From the NCBI RefSeq assembly GCF_000515395.1, contig NZ_KI911782.1, positions 1,713,090 through 1,777,089 of the forward strand: DNA of 64,000 nucleotides, in the 5' to 3' direction. Within the stretch, counting starts at the first letter, position 1; every line of letters begins with the position of its first letter. Below are positions 7,702 to 15,463 of this stretch, piece after piece. The stretch comes from Jiangella gansuensis DSM 44835 (GTDB lineage Bacteria; Actinomycetota; Actinomycetes; Jiangellales; Jiangellaceae). Made by a program: the position numbers and the translations under genes. The notes under the pieces are model-generated. The model searched no databases, had not been told where the DNA came from, and worked only from the letters and a program-made list of their open reading frames with translations.

Positions 7702-8645
7702 CGTCCGTCGACCACCTCGTCACCCGGGCACTGGACGGCGACCCGCGCGCGGTGGCGCGGCTGGTGTCCTTGGTCGAGAACGGGGCGGACGAGCTGCGCG
7801 AGGTGGCGGCGCTGCTGACCCCGTACGCCGGCGGGTCCTTCGTCCTCGGCATCACCGGCGCGCCCGGCGTCGGCAAGTCCACCACCACCTCGGCACTGGT
7901 CAGCGCCTTCCGGGCGCGGGGCGACCGGGTCGGCGTGCTGGCCGTCGACCCGTCGTCGCCCTTCACCGGCGGCGCGTTGCTGGGCGACCGGGTCCGGATG
8001 CAGGAGCACGCCACCGACGCCGGGGTGTTCATCCGGTCCATGGCCACCCGCGGTCATCTCGGCGGGCTGTCCTGGGCCACCCCGCAGGCGGTCCGGGTGC
8101 TCGCCGCCGCCGGCTGCGACGTCGTGCTGGTCGAGACCGTCGGCGTCGGCCAGTCCGAGGTCGACGTCGCCGCGCTGGCCGACACCACCGTCGTGCTGCT
8201 CGCCCCGGGCCTCGGCGACGGCGTGCAGGCGGCCAAGGCCGGCATCCTCGAGGTGGGTGACGTCTTCGTCGTCAACAAGGCCGACCGCGAGGGCGCCGAC
8301 CAGGTGGTCCGCGACCTCCGCAGCATGGTGCGGATGACCGAGCACCCGCCTGGCGCCTGGCGACAGCCGATCATCCCCACCGTCGCCTCCCGCGGCGAGG
8401 GCCTCGAGGAGGTCGTCGACGCCATCGAGAAGCACCGCGCCTGGTCGACGCAGAGCGGTGCGGCCGAGCAGCGCCGGGTCCGCCGGGCCCGCGACGAGAT
8501 CGAGGCCATCGCCCTCACCGGGCTGCGGCGCCGGTTCGCCGGGCTGCACGGCGACGCCCGGCTGGACGAGCTGGCCGCCAGTGTCGTCGCCGGCGAGCAG
8601 GATCCCTACACGGCCGCCGAGAAGATCGTCGCCGCGTTGTCGTGA
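7698..8645 (+). CDS. meaB: MeaB/ArgK-family G-protein chaperone of acyl-CoA mutase
   Basis: A 315-aa GTPase that gates cobalamin loading and protects B12-dependent methylmalonyl- or isobutyryl-CoA mutases. Walker [10 protein letters not shown] (about 51-59), switch residues [18 protein letters not shown], Walker B region [11 protein letters not shown] and base-specificity motif NKAD are all visible. The GTG at 7698 overlaps the thiolase stop by the GTGA arrangement. The likely partner is the mutase at 12445-14130; its small cobalamin-binding subunit is not in this window. Confidence 0.9.
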   Translation: MTSVDHLVTRALDGDPRAVARLVSLVENGADELREVAALLTPYAGGSFVLGITGAPGVGKSTTTSALVSAFRARGDRVGVLAVDPSSPFTGGALLGDRVRMQEHATDAGVFIRSMATRGHLGGLSWATPQAVRVLAAAGCDVVLVETVGVGQSEVDVAALADTTVVLLAPGLGDGVQAAKAGILEVGDVFVVNKADREGADQVVRDLRSMVRMTEHPPGAWRQPIIPTVASRGEGLEEVVDAIEKHRAWSTQSGAAEQRRVRRARDEIEAIALTGLRRRFAGLHGDARLDELAASVVAGEQDPYTAAEKIVAALS

Positions 8646-8669
8646 TCCGGCGTGGCGTTATGGATCACG
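8641..8669. terminator. Short hairpin at the meaB stop codon
   Basis: CGTGATCC (8641-8648) pairs perfectly with GGATCACG (8662-8669). The TGA stop of meaB is inside the left arm. It is a small member of the TGATC-type hairpins of this window. Confidence 0.4.
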
Positions 8670-8748
8670 GCCCGATCTGGGGTACAAAGTCTTCAAGCAC
8701 CGCGCGCGGCGGACCCGTACGCGCGTCCCGGTACGAAAGGATGATGCA

Positions 8749-8901
8749 GTGAGGAAAGCGCTCATCATCCTGGGCATCGCGTTTCTGGTCTACTTCGTGC
8801 TCACCGAGCCGGAGGGTCTGGCCGATCTGCTCGGCGAGATCGGTGGCGGCATCGCCGACTTCTTCGAGGCCGTCATGACCTTCTTCACCGAGCTGTTCTA
8901 G
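8749..8901 (+). CDS. Small single-span membrane protein (50 aa)
   Basis: GTG start at 8749 after GAAAGGATGATGCA. The peptide begins MRKALIILGIAFLVYFVL, one transmembrane helix, followed by TEPEGLADLL and an amphipathic Phe-rich tail ending FFTELF. Short proteins with this layout are common in actinobacteria and usually unannotated. It lies 12 bp before a PH-domain membrane protein and is probably co-transcribed with it. The function is unknown. Confidence 0.65.
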   Translation: MRKALIILGIAFLVYFVLTEPEGLADLLGEIGGGIADFFEAVMTFFTELF

Positions 8902-8913
8902 CACTCGGCCACC

Positions 8914-9612
8914 ATGTGGACCCCGCGCAGGACGGTCGACGGTCTCACTGACGGTTTCGTTCGTTGGCTGGACCGGGTGGCCGAGGACGGCCTGCTGCGG
9001 ATGTTCTGGCGCAACTTCACGTCGTGGTTCGGGCATCGCCTGGTCAAGCGGAAGCTGGTGGCCGGCGAGGAGATCGTCGCCGAGTGCAAGCACAGCATGA
9101 TCCTGTACGCGCTGCCGGCGCTGGCCGCGCTGGGCGGTTTCGCCCTGCTGGTGGCCACGCCGTTCATCCAGGCGCGGCTGGCCTGGCTTCCGTTGGCCGC
9201 CGCGGCGGGGCTGCTCGGGTACGCGCTGATCAAATCGCTGTACGTTGCCCGTGACCGGTTCGTCGTCACCGACTCCCGGGTGTTCCGGGTGTGGGGGCTC
9301 TTCACCCTCAACGAGGCGGAGATGGAGATCGTCCGGCTGCTCGACATCACCGTTGAGCGGCCGTGGTGGCTGCGACCGTTCTTCTCCGGGCACATGGTGC
9401 TGGAGAACGCCGCCCAGGAGCAGGGCCTCCGCGAGATCCACTACATCCCGCGGCCGGCCGACGTGGCCCGGGTCATCCATGCCCTGCGCCGTGAGGCCAC
9501 GGGTGCGTCGGCGCCGGCGGCCGAGGAGCCGAAGAAGCCCAACCCACGCCGGCCGGACCACCCGCGCACTCCGGGCCCGGTCACGGCTCGCCGGCGGCAG
9601 GGCGTCCACTAG
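8914..9612 (+). CDS. PH-domain (DUF304/bPH2) membrane protein
   Basis: 232 aa. Two adjoining hydrophobic segments (about 66-85 and 90-108) form a hairpin membrane anchor. They are followed by a bacterial PH-like domain (SLYVARDRFVVTDSRVFRVWGLF to about residue 190) and a Pro/Arg-rich cytoplasmic tail. Proteins of this family occur widely in actinobacterial membranes without a proven role. The start ATG 8914 follows the small membrane-protein gene closely. The last codon and stop overlap the -10 of the next gene. Confidence 0.75.
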   Translation: MWTPRRTVDGLTDGFVRWLDRVAEDGLLRMFWRNFTSWFGHRLVKRKLVAGEEIVAECKHSMILYALPALAALGGFALLVATPFIQARLAWLPLAAAAGLLGYALIKSLYVARDRFVVTDSRVFRVWGLFTLNEAEMEIVRLLDITVERPWWLRPFFSGHMVLENAAQEQGLREIHYIPRPADVARVIHALRREATGASAPAAEEPKKPNPRRPDHPRTPGPVTARRRQGVH

Positions 9613-9615
9613 GGT
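9610..9615 (+). promoter_or_regulatory. -10 box (TAGGGT) overlapping the upstream stop codon
   Basis: TAGGGT includes the TAG stop of the PH-domain gene. Eight nt separate it from the ATG of the MarR gene at 9624, giving a leaderless transcript. Confidence 0.5.
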
Positions 9616-9623
9616 CGTTCTTC

Positions 9624-10130
9624 ATGGCGGAGCCATTGGACCTGGACTTCGACCCGATCGACCGTGCCGCGTCGATCTGGCGGGATCGCTTCGGCCCTTC
9701 CGGCGCGATGGCCGCGGCCACCTCGATCATGCGCGTGCAGCAGTTGCTGATCGGCGAGTTCGACCGCATCTGCCGGCCCTACGGCCTCACCTTCGCCCGA
9801 TACGAGGCGCTCGTCCTGCTCAGCTTCAGCCGCACCGGTGCGCTGCCGATGGCGAAGATCGGCGAGCGGCTGATGGTGCATCCCACCAGCGTCACCAACA
9901 CCATCCAGCGGCTGGAGACGGCGGGCTTCGTCACCCGCGAGCCCAACCCCCGCGACGGCCGGGGCACGCTCGCCCGCATCACCCAGTCCGGCCGCGACGC
10001 CGTCGACCGGGTGACGACGGAGCTGATGGAGGCCGAGTTCGGGCTACGCGCCCTCGGCGAGGACGAACGCAAGCTGGTGTTCGACCTGTTGCGCGGGCTA
10101 CGGGTGGCCGCCGGCGACTTCCGCGACTGA
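9624..10130 (+). CDS. MarR-family transcriptional regulator
   Basis: 168 aa with the winged-helix order of MarR. An N-terminal dimerisation helix (AATSIMRVQQLLIGEFDRIC) is followed by recognition helix region MAKIGERLMVHPTSVTNTIQRLETAGFV (about 76-103) and the wing with TREPNPRDGRGTLARIT. It binds DNA as a dimer and is usually ligand-released; the ligand is unknown. The gene has its own leaderless promoter. Its 3' end overlaps the convergent TetR gene by 33 bp, so the two transcripts are mutually antisense at their ends. Confidence 0.85.
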   Translation: MAEPLDLDFDPIDRAASIWRDRFGPSGAMAAATSIMRVQQLLIGEFDRICRPYGLTFARYEALVLLSFSRTGALPMAKIGERLMVHPTSVTNTIQRLETAGFVTREPNPRDGRGTLARITQSGRDAVDRVTTELMEAEFGLRALGEDERKLVFDLLRGLRVAAGDFRD

Positions 10131-10733
10131 CGCCGGCGTGGCGGGCGCGGTCAGCGCGCTGAAGCCGTCGGCGTAGTCGGCGACCTCGACACCGAAGAGA
10201 TGGTGCTGCGCCACGAAGCCGACCATGAGGCCGTACAGGGCGCGGGCGATCTTGTGCGGGTCGGCGTCGGCCGGGACATAGCCCACGTCGCGCCAGCGCT
10301 CGGCCAGCTGGACCCACCGGGCGATCAGCCGGTCGGCGATCACGGTGACGATCTGGTTGATCTCCGGATTGCGCAGGGCCTCCGACCACACGTGCAGGGC
10401 GACCTTGGTGCGGTCGGTCGCCCCTTGGGCGGCCATGCCGACGATGTGTCCGAGAGCGCTGCGCAGTGCCTGATCGGGCCGGGGGGGTGGGTCGGCCTCG
10501 AGCAGTTGCTGGAAGACGTCGTCGGCGATGCCCGCGATGCCCTCCGCCGTGGTGCGCACCAGGTCGGCCTTGCTGGGGAAGTACCGGTACACCGCCCCGG
10601 CCGACAACCCTGACTCGGCGAACACGTCCTGCATGGACGTGGCGTGGAAGCCTTGCTGGGAGAAGCAGCGCCAGGCCGCTTCGAGGATCTGCTGGCGGCG
10701 GGCCGCCAGATGGGCATCGGACACACGGGGCAT
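10098..10733 (-). CDS. TetR-family transcriptional repressor
   Basis: 211 aa. The N-terminal TetR HTH is clear: RRQQILEAAWRCFSQQGFH, then TSMQDVFAESGLSAGAVYRYFPSK (about 12-55). The helical ligand domain follows. ATG 10733 is preferred to a longer frame because the extra N-terminal residues would run into the operator region. It is divergent from the membrane-protein gene at 10829, and two GAAC/GTTC inverted repeats lie between them, so it probably represses itself and that gene. Confidence 0.85.
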   Translation of the reverse strand: MPRVSDAHLAARRQQILEAAWRCFSQQGFHATSMQDVFAESGLSAGAVYRYFPSKADLVRTTAEGIAGIADDVFQQLLEADPPPRPDQALRSALGHIVGMAAQGATDRTKVALHVWSEALRNPEINQIVTVIADRLIARWVQLAERWRDVGYVPADADPHKIARALYGLMVGFVAQHHLFGVEVADYADGFSALTAPATPASVAEVAGGHP

Positions 10734-10744
10734 AGGGGAATTGT

Positions 10745-10811
10745 AAAACGAACGCCCGTTCTTGACAGAACGGGACGCGGCGGCAACCATAAGAGAACGG
10801 TTGTTCGTTTT
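10745..10811. promoter_or_regulatory. TetR operator pair and divergent promoter
   Basis: Site 1, AAAACGAACGCCCGTTCT (10745-10762), and site 2, AGAACGGTTGTTCGTTTT (10794-10811), are near-perfect inverted copies of each other (16 of 18 positions), each containing GAACn4GTTC. A TTGACA -35 (10762-10767) lies between them and points to the plus-strand gene at 10829. The sites would cover both promoters. Confidence 0.65.
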
Positions 10812-10828
10812 GCGACGGAGGAAACATC

Positions 10829-11848
10829 ATGCGCAGGGTCATCGGCATCGCGCTGGGCCTGTCGGTCGTCATCGGCGTCCTGGTCACGGCATTCGTCTGG
10901 CCGAGTTCGGAGGTGGCTCCACGTGACGTGCCGATCGCCGTCGCCGGGCCGCCGGAAGCCGTCGCCCAGGTCGAGGAACAACTCGCGGAAGCCATGCCGG
11001 ACGCCTTCGACGTGTCGCAGCTGGCCGACGCCGACGCGGCCCGGGCGGCCATCGAGGACCGCGACGTCTACGGAGCCGTCGTCCTCGATCCGGCCGGGCC
11101 GCCGCGGGTGCTGACCGCGTCGGCGGCCGGGCCGGCCGTGGCGCAGTTGCTGCAGGGGCTGGCTGCCGAGCTGTCCGCGCAGGCCGGGGGTGCCGAAGCG
11201 GCGCCCGCGGTGGCCGTGGACGACGTGGCGCCGCTGCCGGACGGCGACCCCCGCGGCATCGGGTTCAACTCCGGTGCGCTCCCGATGGTCATGGGCGGGC
11301 TGGCCATCGGCGTGGCCATGGTGTTCACCGTCGCCGGCGTCTGGCGGCGGGTGGCCGGTGCGGCCCTGGCGGCGGCCGGTGGCGGCGCCGTCGCGATGCT
11401 GGTGATGCAGAGCTGGCTCGGCATCCTGGAGGGGAACTGGTGGGCCAACGCGGGCGTGTTCACGCTCACGGTTGCGGCCGTGGCGCTCACCGTCGTCGGA
11501 GTGCACTCCCTGGTCGGCGAGGCCGGCATCGGCCTGAGTGCGCTGGTCATGCTCATCGTGGGCAACCCGCTGTCCGGGGTGACCTCGGCGCCGGAGATGC
11601 TGCCGTCGGGCTGGGGCGCGTTCGGACAGCTCCTGCCGCCCGGCGCCGGCGGCAGCCTCCTGCGGTCGACCGCCTACTTCGACGGCGCGGCGGCCGGCCG
11701 TCCGCTGCTGGTCCTCGTGAGCTGGCTGGCGTTCGGCCTGCTGCTCGCGGCTCTGGGCACTCGGGTGGCAGCCCGCCGTTCCGCCGAGGGCGGCGCCTCC
11801 GACGCGGTGCGGGACGCGGATGAGCCGGCGGTGGGCGCCGGACGCTGA
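10829..11848 (+). CDS. Multi-span membrane protein under TetR control (ABC-2/YhgE-like)
   Basis: 339 aa. One N-terminal transmembrane helix (IGIALGLSVVIGVLVTAFVW) is followed by an extracytoplasmic domain of about 120 residues (VPIAVAGPPEAVAQVEEQL ...). At least five more helices follow from about residue 150 to 320, then a charged tail. This layout matches DUF3533/YhgE-Pip-like or ABC-2 permease-type proteins, often exporters or phage-receptor relatives. GGAGGAAAC precedes the ATG. Divergent TetR and two operators suggest inducible export, for example of a toxic compound. The exact family is uncertain. Confidence 0.65.
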   Translation: MRRVIGIALGLSVVIGVLVTAFVWPSSEVAPRDVPIAVAGPPEAVAQVEEQLAEAMPDAFDVSQLADADAARAAIEDRDVYGAVVLDPAGPPRVLTASAAGPAVAQLLQGLAAELSAQAGGAEAAPAVAVDDVAPLPDGDPRGIGFNSGALPMVMGGLAIGVAMVFTVAGVWRRVAGAALAAAGGGAVAMLVMQSWLGILEGNWWANAGVFTLTVAAVALTVVGVHSLVGEAGIGLSALVMLIVGNPLSGVTSAPEMLPSGWGAFGQLLPPGAGGSLLRSTAYFDGAAAGRPLLVLVSWLAFGLLLAALGTRVAARRSAEGGASDAVRDADEPAVGAGR

Positions 11849-11852
11849 CCCC

Positions 11853-11906
11853 CATGATCATCGGCGATCCACCCCGCCATGACGGGGTGGATCGCCGATG
11901 ATCATG
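11853..11906. terminator. 24-bp perfect hairpin between convergent genes
   Basis: 11853-11876 and 11883-11906 are perfectly complementary over 24 bp with a 6-nt loop. The arm begins CATGATCATCGGCGATCC. It starts 4 bp after the stop of the membrane-protein gene and ends 12 bp from the stop of the Rrf2 gene on the other strand. This is unusually long for an intrinsic terminator. No U-tract follows, as expected in high-GC actinobacteria. Confidence 0.7.
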
Positions 11907-11918
11907 AGAGGGGTCTGG

Positions 11919-12374
11919 TCAGCGGCGCGCCCAGGAGTCCGGGCGTGCCTGCAGGGCGGTGACGTGGTCGGGCAGGCGGTCGGCCATGACGTCGGCGACG
12001 GTTGTGGCCTCGAGCACGTCGCGCAAGCTGGCCCGGACCGCGACCCACACGCGGGTGAGCGGCGCCGCCGGGCCTGGATAGACGGTGTCCTCCGGTGGCA
12101 TGCCGCGAACCGCGGCCAGCGGGCCTTCGGTGGCCCGGACGATGTCGGCCAGAGTGATCTCGGCCGGTGACTTGGTGAGGCGGTAGCCGCCGGTGGCGCC
12201 GCGCTGGGCGTCGAGCATGCCGGCGCGTCGCAGGTCGCCCAGGATGGTTTCGAGGAACTTCCCCGGGATCTCCTGGGCCTCGGCGAGCTGCTGCCGGGTG
12301 GCCGAGGCCGGCTGGAGCGAAGCGAGCTGGACCACGGCCCGGACGGCGTAGTCGGCGCGAGCTGTGATGTGCAC
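11919..12374 (-). CDS. Rrf2-family regulator lacking Fe-S cysteines
   Basis: 151 aa. The Rrf2 winged helix is clear: MHITARADYAVRAVVQLA, QQLAEAQEIPGKFLETILGDLRRAGML and the wing GATGGYRLTKSPAEITLADIVRA. No cysteine occurs in the protein, so it cannot hold the [2Fe-2S] cluster of IscR or NsrR; it resembles CymR-type or uncharacterised Rrf2 repressors. It is divergent from the acyl-CoA mutase gene, with a TTGGACGTCCAA dyad between them, suggesting control of the mutase and itself. Confidence 0.85.
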   Translation of the reverse strand: MHITARADYAVRAVVQLASLQPASATRQQLAEAQEIPGKFLETILGDLRRAGMLDAQRGATGGYRLTKSPAEITLADIVRATEGPLAAVRGMPPEDTVYPGPAAPLTRVWVAVRASLRDVLEATTVADVMADRLPDHVTALQARPDSWARR

Positions 12375-12396
12375 GACCCGATCCTGCCACTGTGGG

Positions 12397-12426
12397 TAAG
12401 ATGGAGCCAGTTACTTGGACGTCCAA
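12397..12426 (+). promoter_or_regulatory. Mutase promoter with Rrf2-type dyad
   Basis: TAAGAT (12397-12402) is a plausible -10 for the mutase gene. Just downstream, TTGGACGTCCAA (12415-12426) is a perfect 12-bp palindrome in the untranslated leader, between the divergent Rrf2 and mutase genes. It is a candidate operator. Confidence 0.5.
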
Positions 12427-12444
12427 CTAAATGGAGACCCCATC

Positions 12445-14130
12445 ATGGACGCGCACGAGATCGATGCCGGACGCCGGCGCTGGCAGCAACGACTCGACGC
12501 GGCGGTGGCCGCCGGCCGGGTGCGCGACGCGGACTTCACCACCTTGTCCGGTGTCGGGGTGGACCCGGTGTACGGCCCGCCCGAGGGCACTGACGACCCG
12601 CGATTCGAGCGCATCGGCTGGCCGGGCGAGTTCCCCTTCACCCGCGGCCTGTACCCCACCGGCTACCGCGGCCGGCCCTGGACCATCCGGCAGTTCGCCG
12701 GCTTCGGCAACGCCACGCAGACCAACGAGCGCTACAAGATGATCCTGCGCTCGGGCGGCGGCGGGCTGTCGGTCGCCTTCGACATGCCCACCCTGATGGG
12801 CCGCGACTCCGACGACCCCCGCAGCCTCGGCGAGGTCGGGCACTGCGGTGTCGCCATCGACTCCGCGGCCGACATGGAGGAGCTGTTCGCCGGCATCCCC
12901 CTGGACGAGGTCACCACGTCCATGACCATCAGCGGCCCGGCCGTCCCGATCTTCTGCATGTACGTCGTGGCCGCTGAGAGGCAGGGCGCGACAGTCGGAT
13001 CGCTCAACGGCACGCTGCAGACGGACATCTTCAAGGAGTACATCGCCCAGAAGGAGTGGCTGTTCGAACCGGAGCCGCACCTGCGTCTCATCGGCGACCT
13101 GATGGAGTACTGCGTCCAGAACGTCCCGGCGTACAAGCCGCTGTCGGTGTCGGGCTACCACATCCGCGAGGCCGGCTCGACGGCCGCGCAGGAACTGGCG
13201 TTCACCCTGGCCGACGGGTTCGGCTACGTCGAACTGGGCCAGTCCCGCGGTCTCGACGTCGACGTGTTCGCGCCGGGGCTGTCGTTCTTCTTCGACGCGC
13301 ACGTCGACTTCTTCGAGGAGATCGCGAAGTTCCGCGCCGCCCGCCGCATCTGGGCCCGCTGGTTGCGCGACGTCTACGGCGCCACCACCGAGAAGGCGCA
13401 GTGGCTGCGGTTCCACACCCAGACCGCCGGGGTGTCACTCACCGGTCAGCAGCCGTACAACAACGTCGTCCGGACGGCGGTCGAGGCGCTGGCCGCGGTG
13501 CTGGGCGGCACCAACTCACTGCACACCAACGCCCTGGACGAGGTGCTGGCGCTCCCGACGGAGTCAGCGGCCGAGATCGCGCTACGCACCCAGCAGGTGC
13601 TGCTCGAGGAGACCGGCGTCGCGAACGTCGCCGACCCGCTCGGTGGCTCCTGGTACGTCGAGGCGCTCACCGACCGGCTGGAGGCCGAAGCGGAAGCGAT
13701 CTTCACGCGGATCCGCGAGATGGGCGACGGCACCAGCATGACGTCGGGCATCCTGCGCGGCATCGAGGACGGCTGGTTCACCGGCGAGATCGCCGACGCC
13801 GCCTTCCATCACCAGCAGCGGCTGGAGAAGGGCGACAAACGGGTCGTCGGCGTCAACGTCCACACCGACACCATCACCGGCGAGCTCGACATCCTGCGGG
13901 TCTCCCACGAGGTAGAGGGCGAACAGCGGCGGGTGCTGGCGGCGCGCCGCGCGGACCGCGACGACGACACCGTCCGGGCCGCGCTCGCGGCCATGGTCGA
14001 CGTGGCCCGCACCGACGAGAACCTGGTGCCGGCCATGCTCGACGCCGTCCGGGCGGAGGCCACGCTGGGCGAGATCTGCGACGTCCTGCGCGCGGAGTGG
14101 GGCGTCTACACCGAGCCCGCCCGCTTCTGA
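12445..14130 (+). CDS. B12-dependent acyl-CoA mutase large subunit, isobutyryl-CoA-mutase-like active site
   Basis: A 561-aa TIM-barrel large subunit without a cobalamin-binding domain. Such genes are usually labelled methylmalonyl-CoA mutase. Two substrate-determining positions differ from that enzyme: TIRQFAGF has F84 where methylmalonyl-CoA mutase has Tyr89, and KEYIAQKEW has Q202 where it has Arg207. Phe80 and Gln198 are the known pair in isobutyryl-CoA mutase (IcmA), and both are shifted by the same +4 here. The length also fits IcmA (566 aa). I infer an isobutyryl-CoA mutase-like or related branched acyl-CoA mutase. The small subunit is outside the window; MeaB is at 7698. GGAG precedes ATG 12445. 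Confidence 0.85.
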   Translation: MDAHEIDAGRRRWQQRLDAAVAAGRVRDADFTTLSGVGVDPVYGPPEGTDDPRFERIGWPGEFPFTRGLYPTGYRGRPWTIRQFAGFGNATQTNERYKMILRSGGGGLSVAFDMPTLMGRDSDDPRSLGEVGHCGVAIDSAADMEELFAGIPLDEVTTSMTISGPAVPIFCMYVVAAERQGATVGSLNGTLQTDIFKEYIAQKEWLFEPEPHLRLIGDLMEYCVQNVPAYKPLSVSGYHIREAGSTAAQELAFTLADGFGYVELGQSRGLDVDVFAPGLSFFFDAHVDFFEEIAKFRAARRIWARWLRDVYGATTEKAQWLRFHTQTAGVSLTGQQPYNNVVRTAVEALAAVLGGTNSLHTNALDEVLALPTESAAEIALRTQQVLLEETGVANVADPLGGSWYVEALTDRLEAEAEAIFTRIREMGDGTSMTSGILRGIEDGWFTGEIADAAFHHQQRLEKGDKRVVGVNVHTDTITGELDILRVSHEVEGEQRRVLAARRADRDDDTVRAALAAMVDVARTDENLVPAMLDAVRAEATLGEICDVLRAEWGVYTEPARF

Positions 14131-14210
14131 ACGATCACGTCGCCTCTGGTGGCGGGCTCGGCGATCTGTCACCATGCGTGCAACGGCGTCCGTGCGGACC
14201 GGGAGGCATC

Positions 14211-14426
14211 ATGATCGTGCCGATCCTGCTCGTGGCCATGGTGGCCATCCTCCTCGTGCACGGCTATGTCCTTCGCAAACGCACCAGCTACGACGAACAC
14301 GCCCTCTTCTTCGACGTGAACGGGTCGCACGACCAGACGTTCGTCGGCCTGCTGCAGGATTTCGCCCCGTCTCCGCGCAGCCGCGGCTTCGACACCAAGC
14401 ATTTCACCAGCATCTACTGGGGGTGA
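14211..14426 (+). CDS. Small membrane-anchored protein (71 aa)
   Basis: ATG 14211 after GGGAGGCATC. An N-terminal transmembrane helix (MIVPILLVAMVAILLVHGYV) is followed by a 50-aa cytosolic part with RKRTSYDEHALFFDVNGS and a Trp-Gly terminus. I do not recognise a family. The good ribosome site and the coding-like composition support it as a real gene. A thioredoxin-TPR gene follows after 57 bp. Confidence 0.6.
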   Translation: MIVPILLVAMVAILLVHGYVLRKRTSYDEHALFFDVNGSHDQTFVGLLQDFAPSPRSRGFDTKHFTSIYWG

Positions 14427-14483
14427 ACCGCACAGCGGGAACCCGTGTGGCACGCGGCGCGGTGATCGGGGGAGGATAGGCGC

Positions 14484-15410
14484 ATGAGCTCGCAGAGTTT
14501 CAGCCGCCCCGGCGCCGTCGACCTGTCCGCGCTGAGCGCTGGGCAGCCGCAGGCGTCGCGGCCCGCCGCCGGTGCAGGCGGCTTCGTCATCGACGTCACC
14601 GAGGCGACGTTCCAGTCCGAGGTCCTCACCCGGTCCATGTCGGTGCCCGTGGTCATCGACTTCTGGGCCACCTGGTGCGAGCCGTGCAAGACGCTGTCGC
14701 CCATCCTGGAGCGCCTCGCCGCCCAGTACGAGGGCCGGTTCGTGCTGGCCAAGATCGATGTCGACGCCAACCAGGCCATCGCGCAGGCCGCCCAGGTGCA
14801 GAGCATTCCCACCGTCGTCGCCGTGTTGCGCGGCCAGCTGGTGCCGCTGTTCCAGGGCGCCATCCCGGAGGCGCAGGCCCAGCAGGTCATCGAGCAGCTG
14901 CTGCAGATGGCCGTCGCCAACGGCGTGGCCGGCCGGGCCGACCCGATCCCGGGCGCCGGGCCGGAGCCCGTTGAGGACGAGGTGGCCGAGGAGCCGATCG
15001 ACCCTCGGTTCGAGGCCGCGTACGACGCCATCAACGCCGGCGACTTCGACAAGGCCGCGGCGGCGTACCAGGCGGTGCTCGCCGAGTCGCCGGCCGACGC
15101 CGACGCGAAGGCCGGCTTGGCCCAGGTCGAGCTGTTGCGCCGCACTGCCGGGGTCGACCAGGCGGCCGCTCGCACCCAGGCCGACGCCGAGCCGACCAAC
15201 GTCGACGCCCAGCTGCTGGTCGCCGACCTCGACCTCGCCACCGGCAACGCCGAGGCCGCGTTCGACCGGCTCATCGGTACCGTCCGGCGCGTCTTCGGCG
15301 ACGATCGCGAGCGGGTCCGCACCCGCGTGGTCGAGCTGTTCGAGGTGGTCGGCAGTGCTGACCCCCGGGTGGTCAAGGCCCGGTCGGCGCTGGCGAGCGC
15401 GCTGTTCTGA
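14484..15410 (+). CDS. Thioredoxin-TPR-like co-chaperone (CnoX/YbbN family)
   Basis: 308 aa. An Ala/Pro-rich N-terminus (1-32) is followed by a thioredoxin fold (about 34-145) with active site WCEPC (C65, C68) and cis-Pro segment IPTVV. The C-terminal half has TPR-like helical repeats (FEAAYDAINAGDFDKAAAAYQAVL ... ADADAKAGLAQVELL). This matches YbbN/CnoX, which binds unfolded proteins during oxidative stress; the Cys pair suggests redox activity. GGGGGAGGATAGGCGC precedes the ATG. Confidence 0.88.
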   Translation: MSSQSFSRPGAVDLSALSAGQPQASRPAAGAGGFVIDVTEATFQSEVLTRSMSVPVVIDFWATWCEPCKTLSPILERLAAQYEGRFVLAKIDVDANQAIAQAAQVQSIPTVVAVLRGQLVPLFQGAIPEAQAQQVIEQLLQMAVANGVAGRADPIPGAGPEPVEDEVAEEPIDPRFEAAYDAINAGDFDKAAAAYQAVLAESPADADAKAGLAQVELLRRTAGVDQAAARTQADAEPTNVDAQLLVADLDLATGNAEAAFDRLIGTVRRVFGDDRERVRTRVVELFEVVGSADPRVVKARSALASALF

Positions 15411-15427
15411 CCCCGCGACGCCGCCTC

Positions 15428-15463
15428 GGGTGATCGACAGGGAGCCGAATCCCTTCCAAGGGG
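15428..15463. repeat. Left half of a hairpin element interrupted by the IS, with target duplication
   Basis: The arm GGGTGATCGACAGGG (15428-15442) has its perfect 15-bp complement at 16900-16914, beyond the IS. Positions 15449-15463 (ATCCCTTCCAAGGGG) are the left target-site duplication. Removing the IS and one duplication restores one continuous nested hairpin, the same family as 6416-6469 and 38826-38879. Confidence 0.8.

Noticed and set aside
14131-14175. Fifth copy of the 75-bp repeat after the mutase gene
   Set aside because: It shares only CGATCACGTCGCC-like bases with the first block and lacks the CTCCCGC, CACCA and GCGGGAG blocks.
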